Positions 23,636 through 34,839 of a stretch of DNA of 64,000 nt are shown piece by piece; the first letter of the stretch is position 1; each line of letters begins with the position of its first letter. The position numbers were made by a program, and so were the translations under genes. The notes under the pieces were generated by a model that worked only from the letters and a program-made list of their open reading frames with translations, searched no databases and was not told the origin of the DNA. Source of the stretch: Wyeomyia smithii (taxonomy: Eukaryota > Arthropoda > Insecta > Diptera > Culicidae); NCBI RefSeq assembly GCF_029784165.1, contig NC_073696.1, positions 259,824,494 to 259,888,493 of the forward strand, given 5' to 3'.

Positions 23636-24047
23636 CTACCTACTAGAGATGGTCGGGTTTCGGGTTTTCAAACCCGAAACCCGAGCCCGACCCGTACCCG
23701 ACGGGTTAGGGTTTGAAAATTTTTGAAAATGTCGGGTACGGGTCGGGTTCGGGTTTTGTGAAAAAAATATTTTCGGGTTCGGGTCGGGTTCGGGTTTGAA
23801 AATGTCGGGTCCAGGTCGGGTTTCGGTATGAAAACCCGAAACCCGACTATAAAATCTATGAAATTTTGGGTTCGGGTTTCACAATTTCGGGTTCGGGTCG
23901 GGTTCGGGTTTCAAAGAAATAAAATTTTCGGGTTCGGGTTTGAACGAAAAGAAAAGTTTCGGGCTCGGGTTTCGACCGAAAAAAAATTCGGGTTCGGGTC
24001 GGGTACGGGTTTGAAAAACATCAAACCCGACCATCTCTACTATCTAC
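23636..24047. mobile_element. hAT-like MITE filled with GGGTTCGGGT repeats
   Basis: The element proper is 23644-24039. The ends TAGAGATGGTCGGGTTT and AAACCCGACCATCTCTA are perfect 17-bp inverted repeats. They are flanked by CTACCTAC (23636-23643) and CTATCTAC (24040-24047), a 7-of-8 TSD. The interior is an array of CGGGTTCGGGTCGGGTTCGG variants separated by short A/T spacers such as TTTGAAAAT. The purine strand is strongly G-tract rich, with quadruplex potential. Apparent Gly/Phe/Arg-rich frames are repeat artefacts. Confidence 0.88.
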
Positions 24048-26760
24048 CTACTTGCTCTGGTCGTAATTTTGCAAGCAACCACCGTCATCGAATCGGACTT
24101 CAGTTCTTCGCTACTGGACAGCATAAAACATACGAAGAAAGAGAGAGCGAAAATAGACGGAGGAAAGTGAAGAAACTAAACTGGATGATTGAGATAAAAC
24201 AATAATAAATCTCGACTGTCGCAGTCCAACAACCCCGGTATCACTAAACTGGACGGTCGGACAGATTTCACGATAGTAATATATTTTCCCGACGCCAAAT
24301 TGTACACGGGTAAGACTAGCACGAAACATTATCGGTCGGAGATCGCGACAACGACGACGAAGACCACGACGCTGTGCTTTTCCGCAGAGATCTACGTAAA
24401 TATAAATGGACAGGGGTGACTCTTCGCGGCATGCCACATGATGCTCGACTCGAAACGCAAGTTTATCCAGATCTGTCCCAAACGATTTGCGACCATTAAC
24501 GGAATGTACCACTTGGAAAAGCACACATACACACACGAAAGTGGTCAGGGCAGAGCGTTGGAAGAGTCACTGAACCGCCATTTTTAGTAGTAGTGTGTAG
24601 TAGCTGAACTGAAACTAAAAATGTGATATTTTCTATAAATTATTTGTTCTGTGAAATAGTGCGTGCATTGTGATAAATAGCATCCTAATTTCTCTTACAA
24701 CTGATATGTTTAATGACCAGGATCCAGCGTATAGGCAGACATTTCCAACCGTATTCCTGCTACAAATTTACACACCACATATACGGTTCACTTGGTAGTT
24801 GTTATGCTGGGCAATCATTGTGGGAGCAGGCTAATGTACAACTGCGCAGTCTGAAATGAAATTACTGAAATAAAATGAAAAAGGGTTTACGTTCTGATGA
24901 AAAACTTTGATAGATTAGCAAGTTAATTCTTTTCAATTCATGAGGTGTGCTGTCGATGCAGTTATGTAACACCTTTTTGGTTTTTTTTTTATTTTGTAAG
25001 GAACCGTACACATTCCATGTGGACAACTTAACTTTGTGACAGTTTGTTCGTTATTAGTTTTCTAAAGTTACTGCGAACCAATCACGGGTGCTGTATTTTC
25101 TTAGTTTCCACAAAACTGGGGAAATGCCTGCTTGTCGATGGTGCTTCCCACACAGAAGGGGGACCCGAAATCTCGCACTGTGGAAGGAGCTGTTTACTCT
25201 ATTGGTCCGTTAGAAATGGAGCGATATGCAGCGAGATGTTTGAAATCGTCTTTTTTTTTGCAGCTTCGCTTGCTGCTGGTCGATCCAGTTCCTAGAAAAT
25301 TATCATTTTTCAACAGTGATATAACGCTGCCGCTGCCGCTACCATTACTGCTACCCGCTGCTGCTACTAAGTTGCGACCGTTCTTCCCACCATCCATTAG
25401 TAAAATGATTGGTTTGAGCAGAAGCAGGCTTTTATATAGCTCAAAAAGTGCATTTCCGGTAATATTACCGAGCTATCGCTACCGAGATGTCAGATATTTT
25501 GGGTCAGAATTACAGCTAAGTGAACCGAGGTTAAAGAAAAAATGTGATGTGTTTTTTTAACCGAGCACTCAGTGGTGTCGTTCAAAGCAAAAATTACCAA
25601 GAACCGGCAATAAATTTAACGTGTGTATAGTAGTTCGAATAATCAAATTACATCTTCTGTATTTGAGCGAGTGCATAGATGATTTTCCAATCGATTGCTG
25701 TGAAAACGAAGCAAATCGGTTGGAAACTGACTGAGTTTTAAGCATCTGAAAGTGGACAATTTTCGATGTTTCCGATTTTCCAATTTGATCTCCAGTATAT
25801 ATTGTCGTAAGACGTAATTCTACGTGAAAAATTAAACCTCTCATCACAAAAAATCAAGAAAATGCTGTGTACCAGCTCAAAATGGTCTCGATTTTCCATT
25901 TTGGTAATAACGTGAAACTATATTCTCAAGAGAAAGAAAATGGCAGCCGAATCGACAAAAACTGTCTTTCTGTTCTGACCTGACACAGGAATTGTAGTAC
26001 CTTTCGCTTTCATGAAGCTAATATCCAGCTTTCCACGAGTGGTAATGGCGGACAGGGCACGCAGCCGACTTCTGGAGGTCAGGTAATTTTCTATCGCAGT
26101 AATGAAGTAGAAAATATAACAACGTCGTAACGTAGCATAGCAACTAGAGCAATCGTGTGGGTAGTGGAAATGCTGCTCATTTTAAAATTGTTCCCAATAT
26201 GCTGGCATCTCAAACACTACGTTTAAACGGCATTCTGATCACGATTAAAATGATCTGCTGAAATCGTTAACAAAACAGCATCGCCCTGGGGTAAACAAAG
26301 TTATCAGTATCTGTTAATTTGATATGCGTGACGTTACTGTGCGATAGTCTATTTATGGGCGTTTTGTCAATTATGTTTCGTTTTACGCAACAAAATTGTT
26401 TATTAAAGTTGCTATGCCTCGTTACAATGTTTTCATGTTTCTCACTACTCGCGTCTACGAAGGTGCTGATATTTGTTTGGTTTTTGCATGAAAAAAAGGA
26501 AGGAAATACTTTTGCTTTTGTCATCACACACATTTTGACAATTGCATATAAGAGTTCGCCTAGGTGCGAACAGCCTTTAAAATCTCTTTCAACTTCGTAG
26601 TCGCGAACTGTGAGCTTGTTCAAGCTAACGGTTTGTGCGGTTTGTGCCGTAACTATGTTTTTACGTCGTTTGTTGTTGTACCAGCATGTTTATAATATCA
26701 GTTGACATAATGGGTGACAACTATGAATTTGAAATTTTCATCTACACGAAAAAAATGTTG
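24048..26760. other. No confident gene; one TATA-containing promoter-like stretch
   Basis: At 25428-25439 CTTTTATATAG reads on the minus strand as CTATATAAAAG. It is followed on that strand by CCAATCA and a GCAGCAGC-type leader. This resembles the modules at 45160, 54880 and 55860. The minus frame downstream (25397-25194) is Gly/Ser-rich and not assignable. The stretch around 25681-25780 resembles 46025-46110. Confidence 0.35.
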
Positions 26761-26763
26761 CCC

Positions 26764-27014
26764 TCAAGCTCAAAATAGTTGCCGTCGAAAGATTACAGCT
26801 TTTTAACCATTCCTGTGAAATTTTGCGCCTCTAGCTAGTGTAGAAACACATCAACTTATGTCTAAGTGTCGCATATTAATTCGTCCATTCAACGTTATGT
26901 TCACGAGAACACTCATTTAAGTCTCTGAAAACAAAAAAACTGATGGTGGCTAGGGGCATTAAAATTAACAGGAATGGTTAAAAAGCTACATATTTTTTCA
27001 GTTTGAGCTTCAGT
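26764..27014. repeat. Palindromic MITE
   Basis: Left arm about 26764-26837 (AGCTTTTTAACCATTCCTGT inside). Right arm about 26946-27014, its reverse complement with mismatches. Complementarity includes GCTCAAA at both outer ends and GCCTCTAGC/GCTAGGGGC at the inner ends. Confidence 0.7.
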
Positions 27015-27038
27015 GACACAACTGTGTTGACCAGTATA

Positions 27039-27133
27039 CACTAAAGTCGCTTTTTACGCGGGAGATACGTGCCGCGTAAAAAAAAACCGCATAAATTCCG
27101 TGAAAAAAACCAGCGTCAAAAGCAATCTTAGTG
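27039..27133. mobile_element. ACGCGG-repeat MITE, copy 3 (95 bp, TA TSD)
   Basis: Starts CACTAAAGTCGCTTTTTACG, ends CAAAAGCAATCTTAGTG, and is flanked by TA at 27037-27038 and 27134-27135. Shortest of the three copies, with one or two internal units. Confidence 0.85.
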
Positions 27134-27514
27134 TATTAGAAATGTCGCAATAGACGTTTACTATAATATACTTCATTAAAGCTGCAAAAAACGTCTTTTA
27201 AAAACAGCTACCTGGTTTGCCATGGTTCGTTAACGCTTCCATAGGAAATGGCTTTAACAAAAACTGTACTGAAATCACACTTTCCGATCAAAAATAATAA
27301 GATTTTCGATAAACGGGTAGAAAATAAAATAGATAAGCAATAAATTTCACTAAAAAAATACTTATAATATTGAAAAAAAAAAAAAAAAAATAGTGGCCCA
27401 ATTAAGGGTGGAAATAATACTGTTTTCCTTATTCCGGCATGTTTCATTTCGAACAAGAGTTATCATCGAAATAACGCCGCGAATCATAGTGACCATAGTT
27501 ACCATAAATTTGTT

Positions 27515-27957
27515 ATGATCGTGTTATTGTATAAAATTGCTGCTAAAATGGGAAAAACGCCGGAAATTGGTAAAAAATATACTGAAGCAGCTGTTACTGA
27601 GTGTCTTCAAGCAATAAAAAGTGGTGTTTCGACTAGAGAAGCTTGCAGGCGCTCCAATGTTCCACGATCCACCGTAATGTTTCGTGCAAGCAGCAAGTGG
27701 TCAGGAAAACCACGAAAGGTAAACAAACTGCATTGACTGCCGCGGAAGAGGATTCAATTGTTCGCTGGATAACTCGGATGGCACGTAAAGGATTCCCTAT
27801 TACGAAAGAACGGGTGCAGTCTACAATTGATCCAGATCCAGAACTCTCAGTGCGTAAGCCAGAGTTAGTTTCATCAGCGGCAGCTACGGTTAAAGAGATG
27901 TATTATTTAGACCCTTTAGACCTGGTCCAAATTGAGAAATTGTTGTGGTCCAAATAA
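27515..27957 (+). pseudogene. pogo/Tigger-type transposase, N-terminal DNA-binding part
   Basis: From the ATG at 27548 comes MGKTPEIGKKYTEAAVTECL, then SGVSTREACRRSNVPRSTV, a psq-type helix-turn-helix. A frameshift near 27715 leads to KGKQTALTAAEEDSIVRWIT and RKGFPITKERVQSTI, the CENP-B/Tc5-type second HTH. It ends with PELSVRKPELVSSAAATV, the RTPEGVTSASA-like segment preceding the DDE domain. A stop at 27955-27957 closes it. The catalytic DDE domain is absent. GTGGCCCA motifs near 27392 and 27967 lie just outside the coding relic and could mark element ends. Confidence 0.75.
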
Positions 27958-28681
27958 GGAAACGGTGGCCCATTAAAGGAAACTGAAACGATGATTTGTT
28001 TCTTTTATTATAAGAAAATAGAGGTATTATCTAGTTGTTTTTCATGCAGAAAAGATGATGAATATGTTACTTCATGTTTATACATAATGAAATTATTAAT
28101 TCAGTTCAGATATTTACACTTTTTCATGCAAAATTTGCAGCTACGCTACTAAATGGTCCATTCAAGGCAGTTATACCCTAATCGATTTTGACGCGCTGCT
28201 GCAGTGCCGTTCTGCCGCTGGCTTGGAAAAATGGTTCGATTACGACGACGCTAGAGAAAAATCGCCATTTCGCAGTGAACCTTTGCTTTCGTTATCTCAA
28301 CTTCGCAGCAAAATCTGTGTGTTGCCACTGAAACGAGCCTTGAAAACCGCAAATCGGAGGAGTTGGTGAGTACTGATGTTGGTAAGTTGTTAATTAAATT
28401 TCTTTCTTATAATTGTATCGCATTAGTTCTATTTTTAAGTTTCAATTGTTCTGTTAACGTCACACGCAAAACATAACGTCAGCCTCAACTCGTAGCTTGA
28501 CGCGGAATGCGGTCGTCACGCGCTCTCCGGAAATTGAGCGGTGTAAATGTTGAGCGGCTTTTGGGGATTTTAGAGTACCCTCCTGATTACGATGTTATTA
28601 CTTTCATTTCAGCTGAAATCAGCTCTGTCTTAAAACGCCATTAGCTATAGTCAGAGTGGCCAAGAATTTGTTGTCGCTTCT

Positions 28682-28954
28682 ATGGAGCAATCCTTTACCG
28701 AAATGCTTGGGGAGATGCAGCAATCACCCACAAATCCTCTACTGGGATTATTTAGAACCGGCTCATTCATGCCAAGAAACACCAAGACTAAAGACGTCGT
28801 TTTCGAGAAAGTACAAGACCTTGCAGTGAATCAACATGGAACCCTGAGGAGCTATCTTGATTACAAGGGAAGAAGTCTGCCGACGTCAGCGTACCGAAGA
28901 GTTCATCTACCGGCAGAAACAGACGTCAACGTTTCGGATTCTGAAGACAGCTGA
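28682..28954 (+). CDS. Unassigned 90-codon ORF
   Basis: An ATG at 28682 opens 90 codons ending with an acidic DVNVSDSEDS tail. The middle reads LGLFRTGSFMPRNTKTKDVV and LDYKGRSLPTSAYRRVHLP, compositionally normal for protein. A stop in the same frame lies about 45 bp upstream, so the ATG is a plausible start, unless an acceptor at about 28612 (TTTCATTTCAG) places it in a spliced transcript. A possible upstream exon at 28200-28365 (EKWFDYDDAREKSPF) ends in a good donor, GTGAGT. Downstream to 29145 the frames are broken but codon-like and end at a donor-like GTAAGTGG. I do not recognise the family. It could be a decayed element or a real short gene. Confidence 0.35.
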   Translation: MEQSFTEMLGEMQQSPTNPLLGLFRTGSFMPRNTKTKDVVFEKVQDLAVNQHGTLRSYLDYKGRSLPTSAYRRVHLPAETDVNVSDSEDS

Positions 28955-29691
28955 TAGGAAAAGCAGATATTTACAAGCAGAAATCTTTGGAGAGAAGTGA
29001 ACAAGCGGCTGAGTAAGAAGTGCGTTAAGCAGCAGGAAGATATTCAGAAATAAATACGTAAGCTAGAGGCCAGAACACTGGGAACGCAAAATTCAAGGAC
29101 CAACTCGTTCACGCCGTTGAAGAATCGAAGACACACATTCTGATCAGGTAAGTGGTATCTAACTTCTTACGTTAGCATAAGATAGAAAATATAGTGATAC
29201 CGTAAGGCTTTTTTTCCTTTGTGTGGACTCATCACTGCGACAAGAGACATTTGATCTATTGTGATAATGCCCAGGTGTTTTTTGTACTCCACGGTTCATA
29301 TTATTGGCAGTATCACTATTGAAGTGAATGATACGCTTTTTCATTTTGTTTTTATATCCGTGCTTGAGTGTAAGAGTTTACCCTTTCGTTTCAAGCTTAC
29401 TGCTCTACTATACCGAGCCTTTTTCTATTCTACCAATATCGCCAAATTACAATTCCCTGAACTGAGGCTACACTTAACGTTCCTCTCTGGCCAGGTTTAT
29501 TCTAAGAGGAACTTATTATGTCAAGAGTAAGGGGTCTTATCGAAACCTCGTTCCTCCAGCCAAGACCGCGCCATAATTACAATTCCCTGAAGAGAATTAT
29601 TATACGTTACTCAGAACTGTCTTATTATATAAGCGGCTTTTTTGTTAGGATGAAAGTCAGCAAGGGTACTATAGAATTCAGCTTGAAAGAA

Positions 29692-29832
29692 TGTATGTAG
29701 TGGAGAACCTGAGAATAAACCCATGTTAAAGTCCTTTGACAACCAAATGGCCTGATTCTACCAAGATTCGAACCCACGACCACTCGTTTATCAAATCGGA
29801 CTCTGTAACCTTGCGGCTACGTAGCTCCCACC
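29692..29832 (-). mobile_element. tRNA-like SINE, copy 1
   Basis: On the minus strand: TAGCCGCAAGGTTACAGAG (A-box-like), then about 25 nt later GGTCGTGGGTTCGAATC, a perfect pol III B box. The body continues TTGTCAAAGGACTT, CATGGGTTTATTCTCAGG. A homologous plus-strand copy is at about 50985-51120. It lacks a tRNA acceptor stem, so it is not a tRNA gene. Confidence 0.7.
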
Positions 29833-31576
29833 GTGAAATAACGTGAAGCCCGTTGTGACATCAAAAACATAATCGTTGTTTTCCAGTTTATTTTGTATTT
29901 CCAGCAGATGGCACCACTGCGACCGTTAATTGGTCTATCGTGGTGTAATTAATGGTCATAGAAGATGTTTCAATAAAATACAGCATGATTGGTTCTGATA
30001 CCCACCTCCACAATCCCACGTCTATCCAACTTAAATATACACCGTGAAGATTTATGAACATTTCTCCAACGAACGACCGTCCATAAAGAACCACCGCCAA
30101 ACGCTAATGTCCATCTCATCACCCATCCGAGCGCGACGAGCGGTCCGGCGAAAATTTTCACTTTTACTTTCGACAAAATTTCCACCTTACAGGTGTCTCG
30201 GCGAGGTCTTTTACCACCCAGCTTCCGTCGCCGTTTCGGACCGGTTCCGCTACAAGAAAACAGAGTGCAGAGAAAAATAACTCCCCTGCATCGACCGGCG
30301 CTCTCAGGTTTGCTAAATGCTGGATTTTCTTCCATTATAATTCATATTGTTTTCGGCTCTAAATTGCTTCATTTCGTCCCGATAATCGTCTGCTTTACAC
30401 GGAGACTTTCGCACTTTCCAATAGGCTAATGGGATTTATGTTAATTTTTACGATTATTATCATTGGGGGATTTGTGTCTCTGCTTGCTGACCGGATGCGG
30501 GCAATAATCCGGCGTCACTCGTGAACGAGTTCCGTCCCTGCCGTGCCAACTGAAGTAACCGATAATTGTAATAGTAAACAGCTGATGAAATCTAAAATAA
30601 ATTCACTTCGCATGCAAATTTCCATTTGCCATCGGAAAATCTCATTAGTGAAAGCGGCACTTGTTTTCTGTGGCGTTGAAGCTGTGCTAGAAGGCCTACG
30701 GACTGGTGCGTTTAATTTTCAACTCTTCATTAGGTGATTGTTTATGATAATGAACCTATGAAAACCTTGCACTCAATATTGGCGCAATTCTTTGCGAAAG
30801 ACGTTGCCATTGATAGAGCGAAAACATATGATAGACTTTTAACAGAATAGATGAATTGAAATTAAATGATCTAAATTTTTGATTGTTGGGTTGTTAATAC
30901 AATTGATACAAGATGTGAAAAGCTACCAACAAATGTTTGTTTGAAAAGCAAACAAAGCTTAAAATATACCAAAATTACTACCGTTGCTAATGAACACAAT
31001 AACTTTTACCTCCCAGTTTACCAAGCTGCCTCACAAGAGACAGCTGAACAAATAGTTACTGAGCCGCGGCAACTGCTTCGGAGGACCAAAAATACCGCAC
31101 CATGAAACATTCGTCAATAAATTTTGCGAAATCAATCCGGACGTAATTGGTGAGATTGTTTACGTTTATTGGAAACGTCTGGCAGCCATTGAGAAAACGG
31201 TTCGAAAGCTCGGTGACCTCAATTTCGGTAATTGCCGGCCGCAGAAGTCAACAGCCACTTTCGGTGTCTTCCGATTTGAGTGACAACAATTTTTCATTAC
31301 AACCGGTACGTGCTCATGGGAATAATTGCATTATTTTTGGGGGACATTCCGAAAAAATGATTCAGATATGAGTTCATAGGCCTTTCAAGCCACACACTAT
31401 TTGACACTCATCTGCTAGCGTGGGCTGAATCGACTTTAGTCAATTTATGGCACTTTCGTATCATATTTTCGCCATATTATTGTACGTCACTGATTATACG
31501 TTATCCGGAAGTAAACAAAAGGGAAGCATTCATTTCCAATAAAATATGGTTCGAAACATATTGACATACAAACTAA
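29833..31576. other. No gene recognised
   Basis: Frames of up to about 120 codons at 29970-30335 lack recognisable motifs. 30080-30310 is somewhat GC-richer. Nothing else supported. Confidence 0.4.
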
Positions 31577-32335
31577 TAGGGGAGAACCGTACAAGACGCA
31601 CCAGTTGGGTAAGATGGCCCATGCTATTAATTCCCCAAAATACTTACACATGTGGCTTTTTATGACGAAATTCTTCGCTTTTCTCATAAAAACCCAGCTT
31701 CTCTACAGTTCTCATATAAAGACGTGTGCCATAATGACTAAAATACTCAAAAAACTGTGCAATTGGCTGTGGCTCTGTCCAACATGTAATTATTCATGAA
31801 TTTTATTTAAGCTTTTATGAAACTGACTTGTAAATAATACGAAAAACTATGGTTCCCCTAACCTTTACACTTTTGGCTTTTGTAATACTATGAGTATTTC
31901 AAATTATTTCACTAACTTTCGTCAACTTTTACCTAAAAACAATCAAAATTAAAATTGGGGCAGAATGCACTATGAAGAGCTTGCAGGAGATTGCTTGACA
32001 ACTTAGAGCATGTTCCTTTATTTTTTATTTTACTTTCGAGACTTCAAGCGCTTCTTACTTCGCGTGCTGATTTCTGCTAGTGGCATATTAGCCAACTGCT
32101 TTGGAGCATACTGACCTTTGTTGTGGTGCGTTTTGGTCACGAGCTTGTTTGGCGGCAATGGTAATTTTTACCAAAAAAGACATTGAAATCAAGTATTTTA
32201 TAATAAACTTCGTCATAAACATAAAATAAATAGATACTACAATCATCCTACATGTGCAATGTCGCTTTGAAATGATTTGAAGCGCTGTAAATGGCGCAAA
32301 TGCTTAACTGGTGCGTTTTGTACAATCCTCCCCTA
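31577..32335. mobile_element. TIR element with TA TSD
   Basis: The element proper is 31579-32333 (755 bp). Left end GGGGAGAACCGTACAAGACG... (28 bp) and right end inverted GGGGAGGATTGTACAAAACG...; 24 of 28 match. TA flanks both sides. No transposase inside; non-autonomous Tc1/mariner-type element. Confidence 0.8.
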
Positions 32336-32366
32336 TGTAAGAAACCGACGAAACCAGACGAGTAGG

Positions 32367-32691
32367 GGGAGCTGCAGCGTTGCCAGGTCATTTTTTAAAA
32401 AATCTGGAAAAGGCAAAATAAAAATCTGGAAAAAATCTGGCGGTCATTTCGTGGTGTGAAAGGTTAATTTTTCGGATAAAAGTCTTGAGGTACGCAAAAT
32501 TTGAGGTGACAAAATTGCAAAATTTCGCGCCAAAATTGAAGTGATGACCTTTTTGCGGAACAGAGAAAATAAAATCTGGATCATCCATGAAAAATCTGGA
32601 TAATTGGACATCAAAGCTGTCTACCTGGATACATGTTCAAAAATCTGGATAATCCAGCTAAATCTGGATACCTGGCAACGCTGGGGAGCTG
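32367..32691. mobile_element. hAT-like MITE with AATCTGGA repeats, TSD GGGAGCTG
   Basis: The element proper is 32375-32683 (309 bp). Perfect 14-bp ends CAGCGTTGCCAGGT / ACCTGGCAACGCTG, with an exact 8-bp TSD GGGAGCTG at 32367-32374 and 32684-32691. The interior is rich in AAAATCTGGA repeats, seen direct near both ends. Confidence 0.9.
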
Positions 32692-32699
32692 TTAAAAAC

Positions 32700-34500
32700 T
32701 AATGTCTCCTGTTGTGAAGCGGGTGCAGCCGCCAGTAGCGGTTGTTTGTGGGGGACACGGAGAACTGGAGCGCTGTGCATGTGCAAGAATACATCCTACT
32801 AGGTGGAATAAGAGGAGCAGAATGCAAGATGGTTAACGATTCGTCCTGTCGCACAGTGGTTTAAAACGCGAAAATCGTGATCGTCAGCCTTTTGAGTATA
32901 AAACTGCCATTTAAATGCTGCATTCGATGAAGTTTTGTAGATCTTAAGGGGTAACTTATAATGCAAATGAATTGATGATTATTTCACCTAAAAGTGAGAT
33001 AAAAATTTTTTTTAATTACTTGTCAAAATGAAGTTTTCAGCAAAGTTATAGACAATCTTATGTTGATAAACTTTGTTGGAGACACTTTGGTTCTATCTCC
33101 TGAAAATCAACCACATACAGGTAGTTTTATATACAAACATTCTTACAATTCCTACAAATCAAACGATACCAAATAACTTTTCTGATGTGATTATACAGGC
33201 CTACTATGTAATAAAAAGCGTGCTTTTCGTTTGGAGATTCAACTGTAAGAGAGCCTTTGTTTATAATCAAACTTATATCTCCACTCGATCAGCACTCATT
33301 TCTCTGTGGCTGTCCATGCTCTTAATCGATCGGCTCCATTAGGCCATGATACTACAGTTCTATGTTTTTTTGGGATTTCTGATAATATAGAGATTTTCAA
33401 CTATATGTATATTTATTACTAACGTAAACTTTCTAAATTGAATAGGGTTCGAATGCTAATAATTTTAGCTAGTTTCATACAATGTTTTTACACATTCGCT
33501 AATTCGACAGCCTGTGGCCCTGCGGTTGATTGGTTATGTAAATTAGTTTGTTTTTCTATTCCTGCTCGTTTTAATGTCTCTGAATGCCTGACAATTGGGT
33601 TAATGATTTTTTTTTGGAACCTTCAGTTGCGTATCCATTTAACGATATGTATGTATGTATGCCTTAAGCGGAGAGATGCTGAATACCATTTTTGCTGTGT
33701 TACTTCATGTTTGCAAAGTAGTGTCAGTTTTGAACCAAATATTGTGGAGCAAAGTTCACGGTTTTGAGAGTTAGGTTACTACAGTACGTAACTAAAGTGA
33801 AAATATTCTAGGACAAAATGGGCTGTTCGATTTGAGTATTCTTGAAAGAAAATGCACAGCCAGTGTGCTTCGTACATCTCAACAATACTCTAGTTATGAA
33901 TGAATCTGTTTGGTGTGCCAAAATTCCTTAATATTTGCGATAAACACATAATCACACAAAAAAATTGTCCAAAAAGTGAACTGTTGTTTTGCATATTGTT
34001 TTTGATGTTGAGTTACGTCTTGCGGTAATATACATATATAGGGGGATAAATTGAAAAACCCAGAACATCGAGAGTGTCACGAATGACCAGATGCTTAAGA
34101 CTCAGTAAGTTTCAAAAAATTTCTTCATTCATTCTTATAGCAATCGATTGGAAAATTTGCTGTGTATCCACCAAAATGCGGCTAATTGTGATTTTGTGCT
34201 GTCAATTATTGTACTGCTGCAAAATGTAGAGCCTTGTGGAACGCATGTTTTGCTTTTGTAATTGTCCTATCCTCTCTAGTCCACAAAGACACGCCTACCG
34301 GAAGTTTAACTCTCAGTAGTCACGTATAAAAGTATGTTAATACCGTAATTGATTCCTCACCGCGTCTCCAAGGAAACTCGTCCGGAAAGACTCTCCCAAC
34401 CTGCAGCTGGCCAAATAATACAACCAGTGCTTATGTAGTATGTAGTAGTTATGTAGGTTGGTATAAGAGGGTATTTGATCTTTTGGCAGTAGAATTAAAT
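32700..34500. other. No gene recognised
   Basis: 32854-32886 repeats the CACAGTGGTYTAAAA...ATCGTGATCGT sequence seen at 8188-8223. A TATG repeat is at about 33645-33660. Frames here show no family motif. Confidence 0.45.
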
Positions 34501-34612
34501 GGAAACATGACCCACAGACTAACAGACGTAACACTGAAACCTAGCTCCAGCATCGTCACAAAAAACGATCAATTCAAATTCCCAATCCAATAACAGTCTT
34601 CGCGTGACAACG

Positions 34613-34738
34613 TATTCAGCGAAGCGTTACTTTGCACCTGTCAAACATGTGTGTCACACATGTAAAATTGCGTTACGTGGGGGTGGGTGGGTATTGAAAA
34701 TTGGCAAATTCCGCGTTATGTAATATTTGAATGGTTCC
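34613..34738 (+). repeat. Dispersed repeat TATTCAGCGAAGCGTTAC...ATGGTTCC, copy 1
   Basis: 126 bp. A second copy in the same orientation is at 38831-38943. Both contain TGCGTTACGTGGGGGTGGGT and end GCGTTATGTAATATTTGAAT. Related GTTACGTAACGCT/AGCGTTACGTAAT ends are visible at 19457-19555. Confidence 0.75.
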
Positions 34739-34839
34739 CAAGCGCACCAAGAACATGTAGGCCGCAGTATCGATGATGTCCTCAACCATGCGTTGCTTGA
34801 GTCGAGTCTTCCACAACACCTGGCAGCTGTCTTTATTAA

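Noticed and set aside
23644..24039. Telomere-like or subtelomeric array
   Set aside because: The G-rich units have TIR boundaries and an 8-bp TSD, so a transposon explains them.
23828..24205. Gly/Phe/Arg-rich open frame
   Set aside because: It is a direct translation of the GGGTTCGGGT repeat array of the MITE.
24111..24536. 141-codon minus-strand frame
   Set aside because: No recognisable domain, unusual composition, no splice or promoter context.
29745..29832. tRNA gene
   Set aside because: B box present but no acceptor-stem pairing; a second diverged copy at 50985 with the same 3' body shows a SINE.
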